Positions 19,824 through 29,755 of a DNA stretch of 64,000 nt are shown here, piece after piece. The DNA comes from Thiocapsa roseopersicina (GTDB taxonomy: Bacteria; Pseudomonadota; Gammaproteobacteria; Chromatiales; Chromatiaceae), in assembly GCF_900106925.1 (NCBI RefSeq), contig NZ_FNNZ01000014.1, forward strand, positions 81,052-145,051. Direction: 5' to 3'. The notes under the pieces are model-generated. The model had not been told where the DNA came from. It ran no database searches and saw only the letters and a list, made by a program, of their open reading frames with translations. The stretch's first letter is position 1, and every line of letters starts with the position of its first letter. A program made the position numbers and the translations under genes.

Positions 19824-21347
19824 GTGTCCGACCGTCTGCGCATCACCTGGTACGGCGTCACCATCTTTCTCAGCTCGGCCTTCCTTCTGGTCCTGGAGAT
19901 CCTCGCGGGCCGGCTGATCGCGCCGTATGTCGGGGTGTCGCTCTACACCTGGACCGCCATCATCGGCGTCATCCTTGCCGGATTGTCGCTCGGCAATTGG
20001 CTCGGCGGGATCTGGGCCGACCGCGGCGGCAACGAGCTGGCGGCCGGAATCACGCTGGCCCTGGCCGGGCTCTTCAGTCTCGGCATCCTCTTCCTCTTGA
20101 CGCTGGTCGCGCCGCTCATCGAGGCGCGCGAGATGACCCTGCTGGGTGCGAGCTTCTTCTACGTCTTGACGCTCTTCTTCATGCCGGCCGTGCTGCTCGG
20201 CGTCGTGACGCCACTTCTGACGACCTTGGCACTGGGGCTGGATCGACGCACCGGCCATATCGTGGGGCGCATGCATGCGCTGGCGGCGCTGGGCAGTATC
20301 CTGGGCACCTTTGTCACGGGCTATGTGCTGATCCAGTATCTGGGAACGCGCGGCATCATCATCGGCACCGCGATCGGGCTTTTTCTGCTGGCACTGCCCT
20401 TTTTCAAAGGGCGCTCGCGTGCAGCGCCCATCGCCGTGCTTGTCGCGGCGGTCGGTCTGATCCTGGTGACGGATGCGCGCAACGGCTTCTCCAATCCGTG
20501 CGATCGCGAGAGCAACTACTTCTGCATCCGGGTCGTCGATGACTCCGAACGCGCGCCCTTCGGCGTCGCGCGCAGCCTGGTACTGGACCATCTGGTCCAC
20601 GGCACCAATCACGACAGCGAGCCCGGCATGCTGATCTCGCCTTACGTGCAGTTGATGGACGAGCTCGCACTCGAGCATTTCGGAGAAGAGAAGGCCGAGA
20701 CGCTACGCTGGTTCTTCGCGGGCGGCGGTGCCTACACCCTGCCACGCTCGGTCCGCTCGCGGACCCCGAACGCGACCGTCGCCGTCGCCGAGCTGGACCC
20801 GCTGGTCACCCGCACGGCCGAAGAGGGGCTATTCCTCGACACCGCGGGGATGCGGGTCGTCCATGCGGACGCGCGGACCGTCCTCACCCGCGAGCCATCC
20901 GAGCACTACGACGTGATCGTCTCCGATGCCTTCCACGACATCTCCATCCCCTATCACCTCGTCACCAGTGAGTACGCGGAGCTTGTAAGGTCACGCCTGG
21001 CTCCGGACGGGATCTACCTGCTCAACGTCCTGGACGCCTTTCCGGATCCGCGCCTGGTCAAGAGCATGATGAAGACCTTGTCCGAGTCGTTCGAGCACGT
21101 CCATGTCTGGATGGATATGGTCCCGCCCGAAGCGGAGCGCATGACCTTCGTCATCTCCGCGAGCGATGCCCGCGAGCCGCCCGAGACGCTCGTCGCCCGG
21201 CGTGGTTTCGATCATCGCTGGCTGCGCGTCACCGAGCCCATGATGCAGACTGGAACCGCCTTCGACGCTCTGCCGCTCTTGACCGACGACTATGTCCCCG
21301 TCGAGCGGTTGGTCTCGGAGTTCTATTTCGAGGATCTGGGGCGGTGA
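19824..21347 (+). CDS. Membrane-bound spermidine synthase-like protein
   Basis: I take the GTG at 19824, because CGGAG precedes it by about 7 bases; an in-frame TTG at 19791 would add 11 residues. The protein has about seven N-terminal membrane spans (FLSSAFLLVLEILAG, LFSLGILFLLTLVAPL, GIIIGTAIGLFLLALPFF). Its soluble C-terminal half has a Rossmann methyltransferase-like fold (WFFAGGGAYTLPRS, VAVAELDPLVTRTA, YDVIVSDAFHD). This is the fused transporter/spermidine-synthase architecture. The aspartate in DAFHD fits the aminopropyltransferase site, but GGGAYTLPR replaces the classic GGGDGG loop. The substrate, polyamine or not, is uncertain. Confidence 0.85.
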   Translation: MSDRLRITWYGVTIFLSSAFLLVLEILAGRLIAPYVGVSLYTWTAIIGVILAGLSLGNWLGGIWADRGGNELAAGITLALAGLFSLGILFLLTLVAPLIEAREMTLLGASFFYVLTLFFMPAVLLGVVTPLLTTLALGLDRRTGHIVGRMHALAALGSILGTFVTGYVLIQYLGTRGIIIGTAIGLFLLALPFFKGRSRAAPIAVLVAAVGLILVTDARNGFSNPCDRESNYFCIRVVDDSERAPFGVARSLVLDHLVHGTNHDSEPGMLISPYVQLMDELALEHFGEEKAETLRWFFAGGGAYTLPRSVRSRTPNATVAVAELDPLVTRTAEEGLFLDTAGMRVVHADARTVLTREPSEHYDVIVSDAFHDISIPYHLVTSEYAELVRSRLAPDGIYLLNVLDAFPDPRLVKSMMKTLSESFEHVHVWMDMVPPEAERMTFVISASDAREPPETLVARRGFDHRWLRVTEPMMQTGTAFDALPLLTDDYVPVERLVSEFYFEDLGR

Positions 21348-21474
21348 ACATGGACACGGCGGCGCGGTCGAACGGAGGCTGGAGATACAGGTCGGCTCGG
21401 CGTCGGACCGACACCGCGAGCAAGGTGGTTTAAACTAGGACGCATCTCCGAACGGAGCACGACTGGAGGGACGC

Positions 21475-21972
21475 ATGGCCCTGGCACGGGAAGACATCGA
21501 GTTCATCAAGGCCCATCTCGGCGAATGGCTGGCCGAGCAGTCATTCGCCAAGCCGCCGGCTGTCTACGAGATCGAGCTGCGCGAGCGCATGGTGCGGGTC
21601 GAGGAGGAGCTCAGGCACCAGCGCGAGTTGATCCAAACCATTCTGGTGCAGATGGACAAGCGCTTCGACGCGGTGGAGAAGCGTTTCGAGCAGATGCAGC
21701 TGAATATGGACAAACGCTTCGAGGCCGTTGATAAACGCTTCGAGCAAATGCAGCTGAACATGGATCAGCGCTTCGAGGCCGTCGACAAACGCTTCGCTCA
21801 AATGCAGCTGAACATGGATCAGCGCTTCGATGCCGTCGACAAACGCTTCGAAGCCATGGATAAACGCTTCGAAGAGCTGACACGGCGGCTCGACCGCTTC
21901 ATGTTCTGGTCTCTCGGTCTGACGATCAGCGTCGGCGCACTGGTGGTAGCCGCCATTCGACTGTGGCCTTGA
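21475..21972 (+). CDS. Tandem-repeat coiled-coil protein with C-terminal membrane anchor
   Basis: The 165-residue protein contains four 54-bp units (starting at 21652, 21706, 21760 and 21814), each 18 residues long and of the form MDKRFEAVDKRFEQMQLN. The last unit is shortened into MDKRFEELTRRLDRF. The repeat gives a long amphipathic coiled coil. It is followed by one membrane span (SLGLTISVGALVVAAIRL) at the very C-terminus, so the protein is tail-anchored. The N-terminal part starts MALAREDIEFIKAHLGEWL. The function is unknown. Nearly identical repeat units suggest recent expansion, and copy number may vary between strains. Confidence 0.82.
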   Translation: MALAREDIEFIKAHLGEWLAEQSFAKPPAVYEIELRERMVRVEEELRHQRELIQTILVQMDKRFDAVEKRFEQMQLNMDKRFEAVDKRFEQMQLNMDQRFEAVDKRFAQMQLNMDQRFDAVDKRFEAMDKRFEELTRRLDRFMFWSLGLTISVGALVVAAIRLWP

Positions 21973-22011
21973 TCCAGGCTGGCGCGGGGTTCCGACCGCC
22001 GAACCCCGACC

Positions 22012-23328
<1,317 letters not shown>

Positions 23329-23387
23329 TCATGCACCCCTTATTCGCAAATCGGTTCGCCGACGCGTGCGTCAACCTGTTCGAAAGC

Positions 23388-24590
23388 TCAGCTCCCGGCG
23401 CGCGACTCGCGACGGAACATCTCTTTGATCCCGCGGATCGCCTGGCGGGTGCGATGCTCGTTCTCGATCAGCCCGAAACGCACGTGACCGTCGCCGTATT
23501 CGCCGAAGCCGATGCCGGGCGAGACCGCGACCTTGGCCTCCTGCAGGAGCTTCTTGGAAAACTCGAGCGAGCCGAGCGCGCGGTAGGGCTCGGGAATCGG
23601 CGCCCAGGCGAACATGGTCGCCTTCGGCGGCTCGATCGGCCAGCCCGCGGCGTTCAGTCCGCTGCACAGAACATCGCGCCGACTCTCGTAGGTGTCGCTG
23701 ATCTCGCGCACGCACTCCTGCGGCCCCTCCAGCGCAGCGATGGCCGCAACCTGGATCGGCGTGAAGGTCCCGTAGTCGAGATAGGACTTGATACGCGCGA
23801 GTGCGGCGACCAGGGTCCGGTTGCCGCACATGAAGCCCACGCGCCAACCCGGCATGTTGTAGCTCTTGGACATCGAGAAGAACTCGACGGCGATATCCTT
23901 CGCCCCGGGGATCTGCAGGATCGAGGGGGCACGATAGCCGTCGAAGACGATGTCGGCATAGGCGATGTCGTGGACCACCCAGATCCCGTGCTCGGAGGCG
24001 ATGTCGATGACCTTCTGAAAGAAATCCAGCTCCACGCATTGCGTGGTCGGGTTACCCGGAAAATTCAGCACCAGCATCTTGGGCTTCGGCCAAGAGTCCT
24101 GGATGGCGCGTTGCAGCTCCTCGAAGAAGTCCACGTCCGGGGTGAGGCGCACATGGCGCACGTCCGCGCCGGCGATGATGAATCCGTAGGGATGGATCGG
24201 GTAGGCCGGATTCGGCACCAAGACCGAGTCCCCGGCCCCCATGGTGGCGAGCGCCAGATGGGCGAGTCCTTCCTTCGAGCCGATGGTCACGATCGCCTCG
24301 CTGTCCGGATCCAGATGGACATCGAAGCGATCGCGATACCAATGACAGATGGCGCGGCGCAGTCGCGGGATCCCGCGCGAGACCGAGTAGCGATGCGTGT
24401 CCTTGCGGACGGACGCCTCGACCAGCTTGTCGACGATGTGCTGCGGGGTCGGCTGGTCGGGATTCCCCATCCCGAAGTCGATGATGTCCTCGCCCCGGGC
24501 TCGCGCTTCGGCCTTCAACTCGTTGACGATGTTGAAGACATAGGGCGGCAACCGCTTGATGCGGTGGAAATCGGGCTCGGGGGCGACCAC
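23388..24590 (-). CDS. alaC: Alanine transaminase AlaC-type aminotransferase
   Basis: The 400-residue class I PLP aminotransferase begins (GTG at 24590 after an AGAGG site) with a segment containing [12 protein letters not shown] and [13 protein letters not shown], typical for AlaC/YfdZ. The Schiff-base lysine is in [16 protein letters not shown], and the PLP-binding segment is NFPGNPTTQ. AlaC forms alanine from pyruvate and glutamate. It is usually found beside hom in gammaproteobacteria, as here. Other amino-acid specificities cannot be excluded from sequence alone. Confidence 0.9.
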   Translation of the reverse strand: MVAPEPDFHRIKRLPPYVFNIVNELKAEARARGEDIIDFGMGNPDQPTPQHIVDKLVEASVRKDTHRYSVSRGIPRLRRAICHWYRDRFDVHLDPDSEAIVTIGSKEGLAHLALATMGAGDSVLVPNPAYPIHPYGFIIAGADVRHVRLTPDVDFFEELQRAIQDSWPKPKMLVLNFPGNPTTQCVELDFFQKVIDIASEHGIWVVHDIAYADIVFDGYRAPSILQIPGAKDIAVEFFSMSKSYNMPGWRVGFMCGNRTLVAALARIKSYLDYGTFTPIQVAAIAALEGPQECVREISDTYESRRDVLCSGLNAAGWPIEPPKATMFAWAPIPEPYRALGSLEFSKKLLQEAKVAVSPGIGFGEYGDGHVRFGLIENEHRTRQAIRGIKEMFRRESRAGS

Positions 24591-24667
24591 TGGACAACCT
24601 CTTGACGCTGGGAGTGGGGAAAACGCTGAAGTCTACAGTCCCGACCGCCAGATTCAAAGCAGACGAA

Positions 24668-25288
24668 TCAGTACTTCACCGAGCACCCGTAGGGCCGAGT
24701 CACCGGTGTGGCGACCGGATTGCCGGCAGCCAGATCGGCCATGGCGAGACGCACATAGTTGCTCGCGCCCGCGATGTCGGCCTGATCGGTCGTCGGCTTA
24801 TCGTCGATGCCGCCCATGTACACCAGTGTACCTTCCGGATCGATGACGTACATGTGCGGCGTGGTCTTGGCATCGTAAGCGCGCCCCATGTCCCCGGAGG
24901 TGTCGAGTAGGACCGCGGTCGGCGCAGCGCCTCGATCGTCGGTGAGATCATCGGCCTGCGCCGGACTCACATGCCCCTGCTTGCCCGAGGCCGAGGAGAT
25001 GACCGACAGCCAGACATAACCGGCTGCGGTCGCCTCCTTCTGCAGGGCCTGCATGTTGTCCGAGGCGTAGTGTTTGACCACGTACGGGCAGTCGTGATTC
25101 GTCCATTCCAGGATGACCTTTTTGCCCGCGAGACCGCCGAGGCTCCAGGTCTCGCCCGCGGTGTCCACGACGCTGAAATCCGGAGCCGGAGCTCCGACCT
25201 TGGGGGCCGCGACGGCGACGCCGAAGCTCAGCGTCGCGGCCAAGGCGACAGCGCCCACGACAAAGGTCTTTGGAAAAGCATGCTTCAT
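24668..25288 (-). CDS. Exported redoxin (thioredoxin-fold) family protein
   Basis: The 206-residue protein has a clear signal peptide (MKHAFPKTFVVGAVALAATL, cleavage likely after AVAA). A redoxin domain follows: VGAPAPDFSVVDTAGETWSL, then WTNHDCPYVVKHY with one N-terminal cysteine and no second Cys in a CxxC motif, then VLLDTSGDMGRAYDAKTTPH with the cis-Pro region. It belongs to the AhpC-TSA/thioredoxin-like group with a CP[FY]V-KHY signature. A second cysteine sits at the C-terminus (YGCSVKY). It follows the DsbD-like gene by 78 bases, so a periplasmic thiol role is likely. Confidence 0.85.
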   Translation of the reverse strand: MKHAFPKTFVVGAVALAATLSFGVAVAAPKVGAPAPDFSVVDTAGETWSLGGLAGKKVILEWTNHDCPYVVKHYASDNMQALQKEATAAGYVWLSVISSASGKQGHVSPAQADDLTDDRGAAPTAVLLDTSGDMGRAYDAKTTPHMYVIDPEGTLVYMGGIDDKPTTDQADIAGASNYVRLAMADLAAGNPVATPVTRPYGCSVKY

Positions 25289-25366
25289 GGTTTTCTCCTT
25301 CTCTCTGGTGGGTGATCGGTCATGCGTATGCTCGGGGCCATGCAGACGCGACGTCTCGGGCTCGAC

Positions 25367-27547
25367 TCATCCATCGCGCCCCGACGACCCCGACGTCGAA
25401 GAGCGGATCGCGCTCAGCACCATGTCCCGGGTCAGGATCTGCGGCAGGACCTGCGGCTCCCCGTCGGGCGGATAGAAGACATAGAGCGGGACGCCGTTGC
25501 GCCCGTGATCGGCGAGATAGGCGGTAATTGCAGGGTCGCGATTGGTCCAATCGCCCTTGAGATACAGCACCCCGGCATCCGAGAAGCTCCGCGCAAGGTC
25601 CGCCGTGCTCAAGGCGACGCGCTCGTTGACCAGACAGGTGATGCACCAAGCGGCCGTCATGTTGACGAAGACAGGTCGGCGCTCGTCACGCGCCGCGGCG
25701 AGACGCTCCGGCGAATAGGGCTCGCTCGCGAGTCCGCTCGCGGACTGCTCGCCCTCGGACAGCGTAGGCGCCGCGAGCCGATCGGTCGCCACCCCGAGAT
25801 AAAGGGCACCGACGAGCGCCGCCGAGGTCGCGGCGAGAACCCAGCGGCGCCGTGCCGAGTGCAGGCCGCGCGTGCGCTCGCGCAGCCAGAGCCCGAAGGC
25901 CAACAAGACCAGACCGCCGAGGACCAGCGCGACCCCGGCCGATCCGGTCTGCACGCTCAGGACCCAGACCAACCAGGCCGCAGCCGCGAACATCGGAAAG
26001 GCGAGCGCCTGCTTGAGGGTCTCCATCCAGGCCCCCGGCTTCGGCAGCAAACGAGCCAACCGCGGGACCAGAGACAAAAGCAGGAAGGGCAGCGCCAAGC
26101 CGAACCCCAGGGTGAGCATGATCGCCAACGCGAGCGGCCAGCTCAGGGTGACGGCATAGCCCAAGGCGGCGCCCATGAAGGGCGCGGTGCAGGGTGCGGC
26201 GACCAAGGCCGCGAGGGCGCCGGTTCCGAAGGCGCCCGCGGTGCCCGATCCCGTTCGGGCGCCACCCAGGCTCATCAGCCGGGAACCGATCGTGACCGCG
26301 CCCGCGAGGCTCAGACCGATCACGAAAAAGACGTAGGCCATGAAAACGACGAAGGGCGGATACTGGAGCTGAAAACCCCAGCCGACGGCCGCCCCGCCGG
26401 CACGCAAGGCCAACAAGAGCATCGCGAGCACCGCAAAGAACAGGAGCACCCCCGCCGTATAGGCCAGGCCGTGGAGGACACGCTCGCGCGCCGCCTCCGG
26501 ACCTTGCCCGGATAGGCCATTGATCAGACTCAACGCCTTCATCGCCAGGATCGGGAAGACGCACGGCATCAGGTTCAAGATCAGGCCGCCGAGCAGGGCA
26601 AAGAGGAAGGCCAGCGGCAGCTCGATCGGGCCATCCGGAGCCATGGCGCCGGGGAGCGGCCCGCGCACGGCCGCGACCTCGTAGGAGCGCACCTCACCGC
26701 CCGCGTCCGCGATCACGAGCAGCCCCTCCGGCGAGGCTTCGTCCGACATCGCACCGGGCGACAGATCGATCCGCAGTAGGCCGTCGGCCAATCGCCAGGG
26801 TTGCTCCGCCGCGTGCTCGATCAGGCCCCATTCGCCGGCAAAGAACCAGGCCCCGTCGATCTCCTCCGGCAGCCCATCCGAGGGGATGACGAGACCGAGC
26901 AACGCGTCCGTGACGCCAAGCACGGCACCCTCGATCCGCCCGTCCGGCAACCCCGCGCGGGCGGCGGCAAAGACGTCCGCCTGCAACGGATCGATCGGGC
27001 CCGGTCCGACCGCGGCTCCGGTCGGGAGCGTCAGATCGAAGCGGCCCGATTCAGGTATGCATTCCTCCTCGCACACCAGCCAGTCGACATCCGCGCGGAT
27101 GTGCACAGGCTCGCCGATCGGCCATTCCGCCGGCACGGAGAGTGCGACCAGATGAACGGCCCGCTCGGAGTATCCGTAATTGGCCAACGGCCCGACCGGG
27201 ATCACCTCGGGTCTCGGCCAGCGCAGCGGACCGGCTTCGACACCCTCCGGCAGGGACCAGTGGATGCGCGGCGGATCGCCGGAGTCGCCCGGATTGCGCC
27301 AGTAGGTGTGCCAGCCCGGTCGGATCTCGAACACCAGGGCCAGGTCGAGCGTGTCGCCCGGCGCAACCTCCATCCGCTCCGCGACCAAGCGGGCCGTCAC
27401 GTTCTCGGTGGTGACCGGGTTGGCAGGGACCAATCCCGGCCAGAAAAGCGATAGGCCGAGGAGGACGATGCCCGTTTGAAAAGAACCGCGACACGCCGAT
27501 CGGCGCTGAAGGATGCTCGCAGGCGTCTCGGTGGACTGCAGCATCAT
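25367..27547 (-). CDS. DsbD-family thiol:disulfide interchange protein
   Basis: I place the start at ATG 27547, whose A overlaps the TGA of the upstream gene; this gives 726 residues. After a signal segment (TGIVLLGLSLFWPGLVPA) comes a periplasmic DsbC/ScsB-type N-terminal domain (VFEIRPGWHTYWRNPGDSGD, DWLVCEEECIPESG). About eight membrane spans follow, with the redox cysteines NLMPCVFPI and ALVAAPCTAPFMG. The C-terminal thioredoxin domain has WCITC. The protein passes electrons from cytosolic thioredoxin to periplasmic partners. The extended N-terminal domain is closer to ScsB-like proteins than to classic DsbD. The next gene encodes a possible client redoxin. Confidence 0.92.
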   Translation of the reverse strand: MMLQSTETPASILQRRSACRGSFQTGIVLLGLSLFWPGLVPANPVTTENVTARLVAERMEVAPGDTLDLALVFEIRPGWHTYWRNPGDSGDPPRIHWSLPEGVEAGPLRWPRPEVIPVGPLANYGYSERAVHLVALSVPAEWPIGEPVHIRADVDWLVCEEECIPESGRFDLTLPTGAAVGPGPIDPLQADVFAAARAGLPDGRIEGAVLGVTDALLGLVIPSDGLPEEIDGAWFFAGEWGLIEHAAEQPWRLADGLLRIDLSPGAMSDEASPEGLLVIADAGGEVRSYEVAAVRGPLPGAMAPDGPIELPLAFLFALLGGLILNLMPCVFPILAMKALSLINGLSGQGPEAARERVLHGLAYTAGVLLFFAVLAMLLLALRAGGAAVGWGFQLQYPPFVVFMAYVFFVIGLSLAGAVTIGSRLMSLGGARTGSGTAGAFGTGALAALVAAPCTAPFMGAALGYAVTLSWPLALAIMLTLGFGLALPFLLLSLVPRLARLLPKPGAWMETLKQALAFPMFAAAAWLVWVLSVQTGSAGVALVLGGLVLLAFGLWLRERTRGLHSARRRWVLAATSAALVGALYLGVATDRLAAPTLSEGEQSASGLASEPYSPERLAAARDERRPVFVNMTAAWCITCLVNERVALSTADLARSFSDAGVLYLKGDWTNRDPAITAYLADHGRNGVPLYVFYPPDGEPQVLPQILTRDMVLSAIRSSTSGSSGRDG

Positions 27548-27957
27548 CACCGGCGTCGCCCCGCTCGCCGCTCGAGTTTGAAAGTGGTCATATCCTCTCC
27601 CAACGCCGCGTAGGGAATGCGATCGGCCCCGCCGAAGTTCGCCACCGCGCGTGTTACGAGGTCGCCGATATCGGCCACGCGTCCATCCGCGTCGGACTCC
27701 CCGAGCAAACGTCGCAGACCGATCAGCCCGCCGGACTGGATCTTCACCAGCAGGCTGTGGGGCATCTGTGTCGGATCGTCCTCGACGTCGGAGGCCGCCA
27801 GCGCGCACGCCTTCAGACTGGCGAAGACCTGCTCGCAGGAGGCATGCGCGGCCTCGGACAGGCAGTCGAACTCCGAGCCACCTCGGCGGACGACCTCTTG
27901 TGCATGCCGGCAGGCCGCCGTTGTCTTGATCAGTGGAGCGGCGAAGGGGCACTTCAT
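27547..27957 (-). CDS. Small cysteine-containing conserved hypothetical protein
   Basis: The 136-residue protein begins MKCPFAAPLIKTTAAC and has cysteines at about residues 3, 16, 32, 41 and 51, spaced so that metal or Fe-S binding is possible. The ATG overlaps the MOSC stop (ATGA), and its own TGA overlaps the DsbD-like start (TGATG), so three genes are translationally coupled. There is no signal peptide or membrane span. I do not recognise the family. A helper role in sulfur or thiol chemistry is only suggested by the neighbours. Confidence 0.75.
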   Translation of the reverse strand: MKCPFAAPLIKTTAACRHAQEVVRRGGSEFDCLSEAAHASCEQVFASLKACALAASDVEDDPTQMPHSLLVKIQSGGLIGLRRLLGESDADGRVADIGDLVTRAVANFGGADRIPYAALGEDMTTFKLERRAGRRR

Positions 27958-28493
27958 CGCGGAAAAGTCTCCTCTGGATCGATCTCGGCAAGAGCGGGCA
28001 CGACGGCATCGTCGAGCCGGATGATTCCGCCCGTGACCACCCGGGCGTTCAGGCCAGCGTGACCACGCATGACGTTGTAACCGCCGGGACCTAGTGTTTC
28101 CTCCATGCGCGAGCAAGGCGGGCATGGACCCGTTCCTTCGAGCACCGCCGTCCCGATGCGAAACCGATGGCCTTTCAGCGCCAAGAGGTTGACACCGGAG
28201 ACGACCAGATTACGCCGCAGCAACGCAGGATCGACCGGATCCCGGCGCAAGAGCGCGCCCAAGACCGCGAGGTGCTCGGCCTGCACGAGTGTCACGCCGC
28301 GCGAGCCCGATCGGCCGGCATAATGATCGCCTTCCAGGCCGCCCCCGACCAACGCCGTCACCTCGGTGCAGGGGATCACATCCGCCCGTCGCGCCGGCCG
28401 TCGGCCGATCCACACCACCTCGCCCGGATGCGGAAATCGGCCAAGCAGATCCGAAAGAGAATCCATACGATGCGCCTGCGGCTTGAAACTCAT
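27954..28493 (-). CDS. MOSC domain-containing protein
   Basis: The protein has the MOSC beta-fold core: VIPCTEVTALVGGGLEGDHY near its beginning and the segment GTGPCPPCSRMEE, with the conserved Cys that can carry sulfur or ligate molybdenum cofactor. MOSC proteins of this stand-alone type (YiiM-like) handle sulfur for Mo-cofactor enzymes or reduce N-hydroxylated bases. The start is uncertain: ATG at 28505, 28493 or 28466 are all in frame. It is the first gene of the leftward thiol-redox operon and overlaps the next gene by 4 bases. Confidence 0.87.
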   Translation of the reverse strand: MSFKPQAHRMDSLSDLLGRFPHPGEVVWIGRRPARRADVIPCTEVTALVGGGLEGDHYAGRSGSRGVTLVQAEHLAVLGALLRRDPVDPALLRRNLVVSGVNLLALKGHRFRIGTAVLEGTGPCPPCSRMEETLGPGGYNVMRGHAGLNARVVTGGIIRLDDAVVPALAEIDPEETFPR

Positions 28494-28665
28494 GTGTCGA
28501 GCCAAGATCGGGGCAGCGAGGATCAGGACAAGACGTTCGGCTGGCCCGTGGGATCCATTCGACCTCGATGCCGTCGAACCAGGGACAGCACATGCGCCGA
28601 CTGGTAAGGTTCAGGTTCGCGCTTCCTTCAAGACGACGATTAACTCCCAACAGACGACACTCGTT

Positions 28666-29547
28666 ATGCCCCGAATCTCTCTCCCGATCCGCCTCGCCGC
28701 GGCCATCCTCGCGACCGCACTGACGCTTGCGGGATGCAGCCGTGTCGGCATCGCCTACAACACCGGCGATTTCCTCGTGACCGCCTACGCCAAGGACTAC
28801 CTTGACCTGGAGCAAAGCCAGCTCGAGCGCTGGAACCCCCTTCTCGACGCCGAGCTGACGCGCCATCGCAGCGAGGAGCTGCCCTATCTGGCGGCCTACT
28901 TCGATCAAATCCTCGCGGCAAGCGAGGCGGGTTTCGACGCAGACAACATGGACTGCCTGACCGAATCCTTTCGAGACCTCTACCGGCGCCAAGCCAGCTT
29001 TGCCGTAACCCTCGCCGCACCGCTTCTGGCCGAGCTCACGCCGGCGCAGATCGAGCGCCTCGACCAGCGCTTCCGCAAAGAAGCCGCAGAGGATCGCGCC
29101 GAGATTGCCGGGCGCAGCAGCACCCGCGAGAAAGAGAAACGCGCCCGGCGCTACATCAAATCCATCGAGGACTGGACCGGTCCGCTGAGCGTGGAGCAAC
29201 AAGCGATCGTCGCGGACGTGACCGGTCGCATGCCCGACACCCAGGCAAGCCTGGTCGAGTATCGCACCGGCAAACGAGAGCGCTTGATGGCGCTGATTCG
29301 GGCCAAGGCACCCGAGCCCGAGATCAAGCGCTTCCTGACGACCTGGCTCGTCGACTTCGAGGATCTGCCGCCGGATCTCGAACAAGGAGGCCAACTGCTG
29401 GGCGAGCGGATCGGCGAGCTCTTTGTCGGCCTCGGCAAGACGCTGGACACGACGCAGCGCAACCGCTTGAACAAGCGCTTACGCAGCATTCGGGATGATT
29501 TCATGAAGCTGCAGAAGCAACCGAGGATGGCGCAGATGACCTGTTGA
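28666..29547 (+). CDS. DUF6279-type lipoprotein
   Basis: The 293-residue protein has a lipoprotein signal peptide (LAAAILATALTLAGC, Cys at residue 25). It then continues SRVGIAYNTGDFLVTAYAKDYLDL, the normal beginning of DUF6279 family lipoproteins. The rest is almost entirely helical and charged (FRKEAAEDRAEIAG, LDTTQRNRLNKRLRSI). The mature protein should be anchored to the outer membrane or the periplasmic face of the inner membrane. The function is unknown. It is divergent from the MOSC operon and monocistronic; a repeat dimer follows its stop. Confidence 0.85.
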   Translation: MPRISLPIRLAAAILATALTLAGCSRVGIAYNTGDFLVTAYAKDYLDLEQSQLERWNPLLDAELTRHRSEELPYLAAYFDQILAASEAGFDADNMDCLTESFRDLYRRQASFAVTLAAPLLAELTPAQIERLDQRFRKEAAEDRAEIAGRSSTREKEKRARRYIKSIEDWTGPLSVEQQAIVADVTGRMPDTQASLVEYRTGKRERLMALIRAKAPEPEIKRFLTTWLVDFEDLPPDLEQGGQLLGERIGELFVGLGKTLDTTQRNRLNKRLRSIRDDFMKLQKQPRMAQMTC

Positions 29548-29554
29548 ACCAGCA

Positions 29555-29752
29555 TTGAACCGCGTCAGGTGGGACATGCTTGGATCGCATGAGCTTTCGG
29601 GCATTATCGGATCCAACAATCTCGGCGGTCGACGCAGTTCAAGAATTTCAAAATCTTAAAAATTTCTAAACCGCGTCCGGCACGACCCTCATTGGGTTCC
29701 GCACCCGCCCGTCAAACAGCCGAGCGCCCCCTAGCACTCGGGACGCGGTTTC
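29555..29752. repeat. Dimer of ~88-nt inverted-repeat elements (copies 11 and 12)
   Basis: Unit 11 (29555-29642) has arms TTGAACCGCGTC and GACGCAGTTCAA; most differences from the consensus are matched on both sides. Unit 12 (about 29664-29752) runs from CTAAACCGCGTCCG to CGGGACGCGGTTT, followed by a repeated CGGTTTAG at 29751-29759. The TAA stop of the convergent PBP1A gene (29756-29758) lies in that extension. The AT-rich linker is about 21 nt. Confidence 0.82.
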
Positions 29753-29755
29753 GGT

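Noticed and set aside
21405..21440. Further copy of the AACCGCG element before the coiled-coil gene (GGTGGTTTAAAC)
   Set aside because: Only one weak arm resembles the family and no partner arm at ~87 nt is convincing.
24668..25288. Classical thioredoxin with CxxC
   Set aside because: The motif reads DCPYVVKHY with only one cysteine. This is normal for its redoxin subgroup, so I do not treat it as a damaged thioredoxin.
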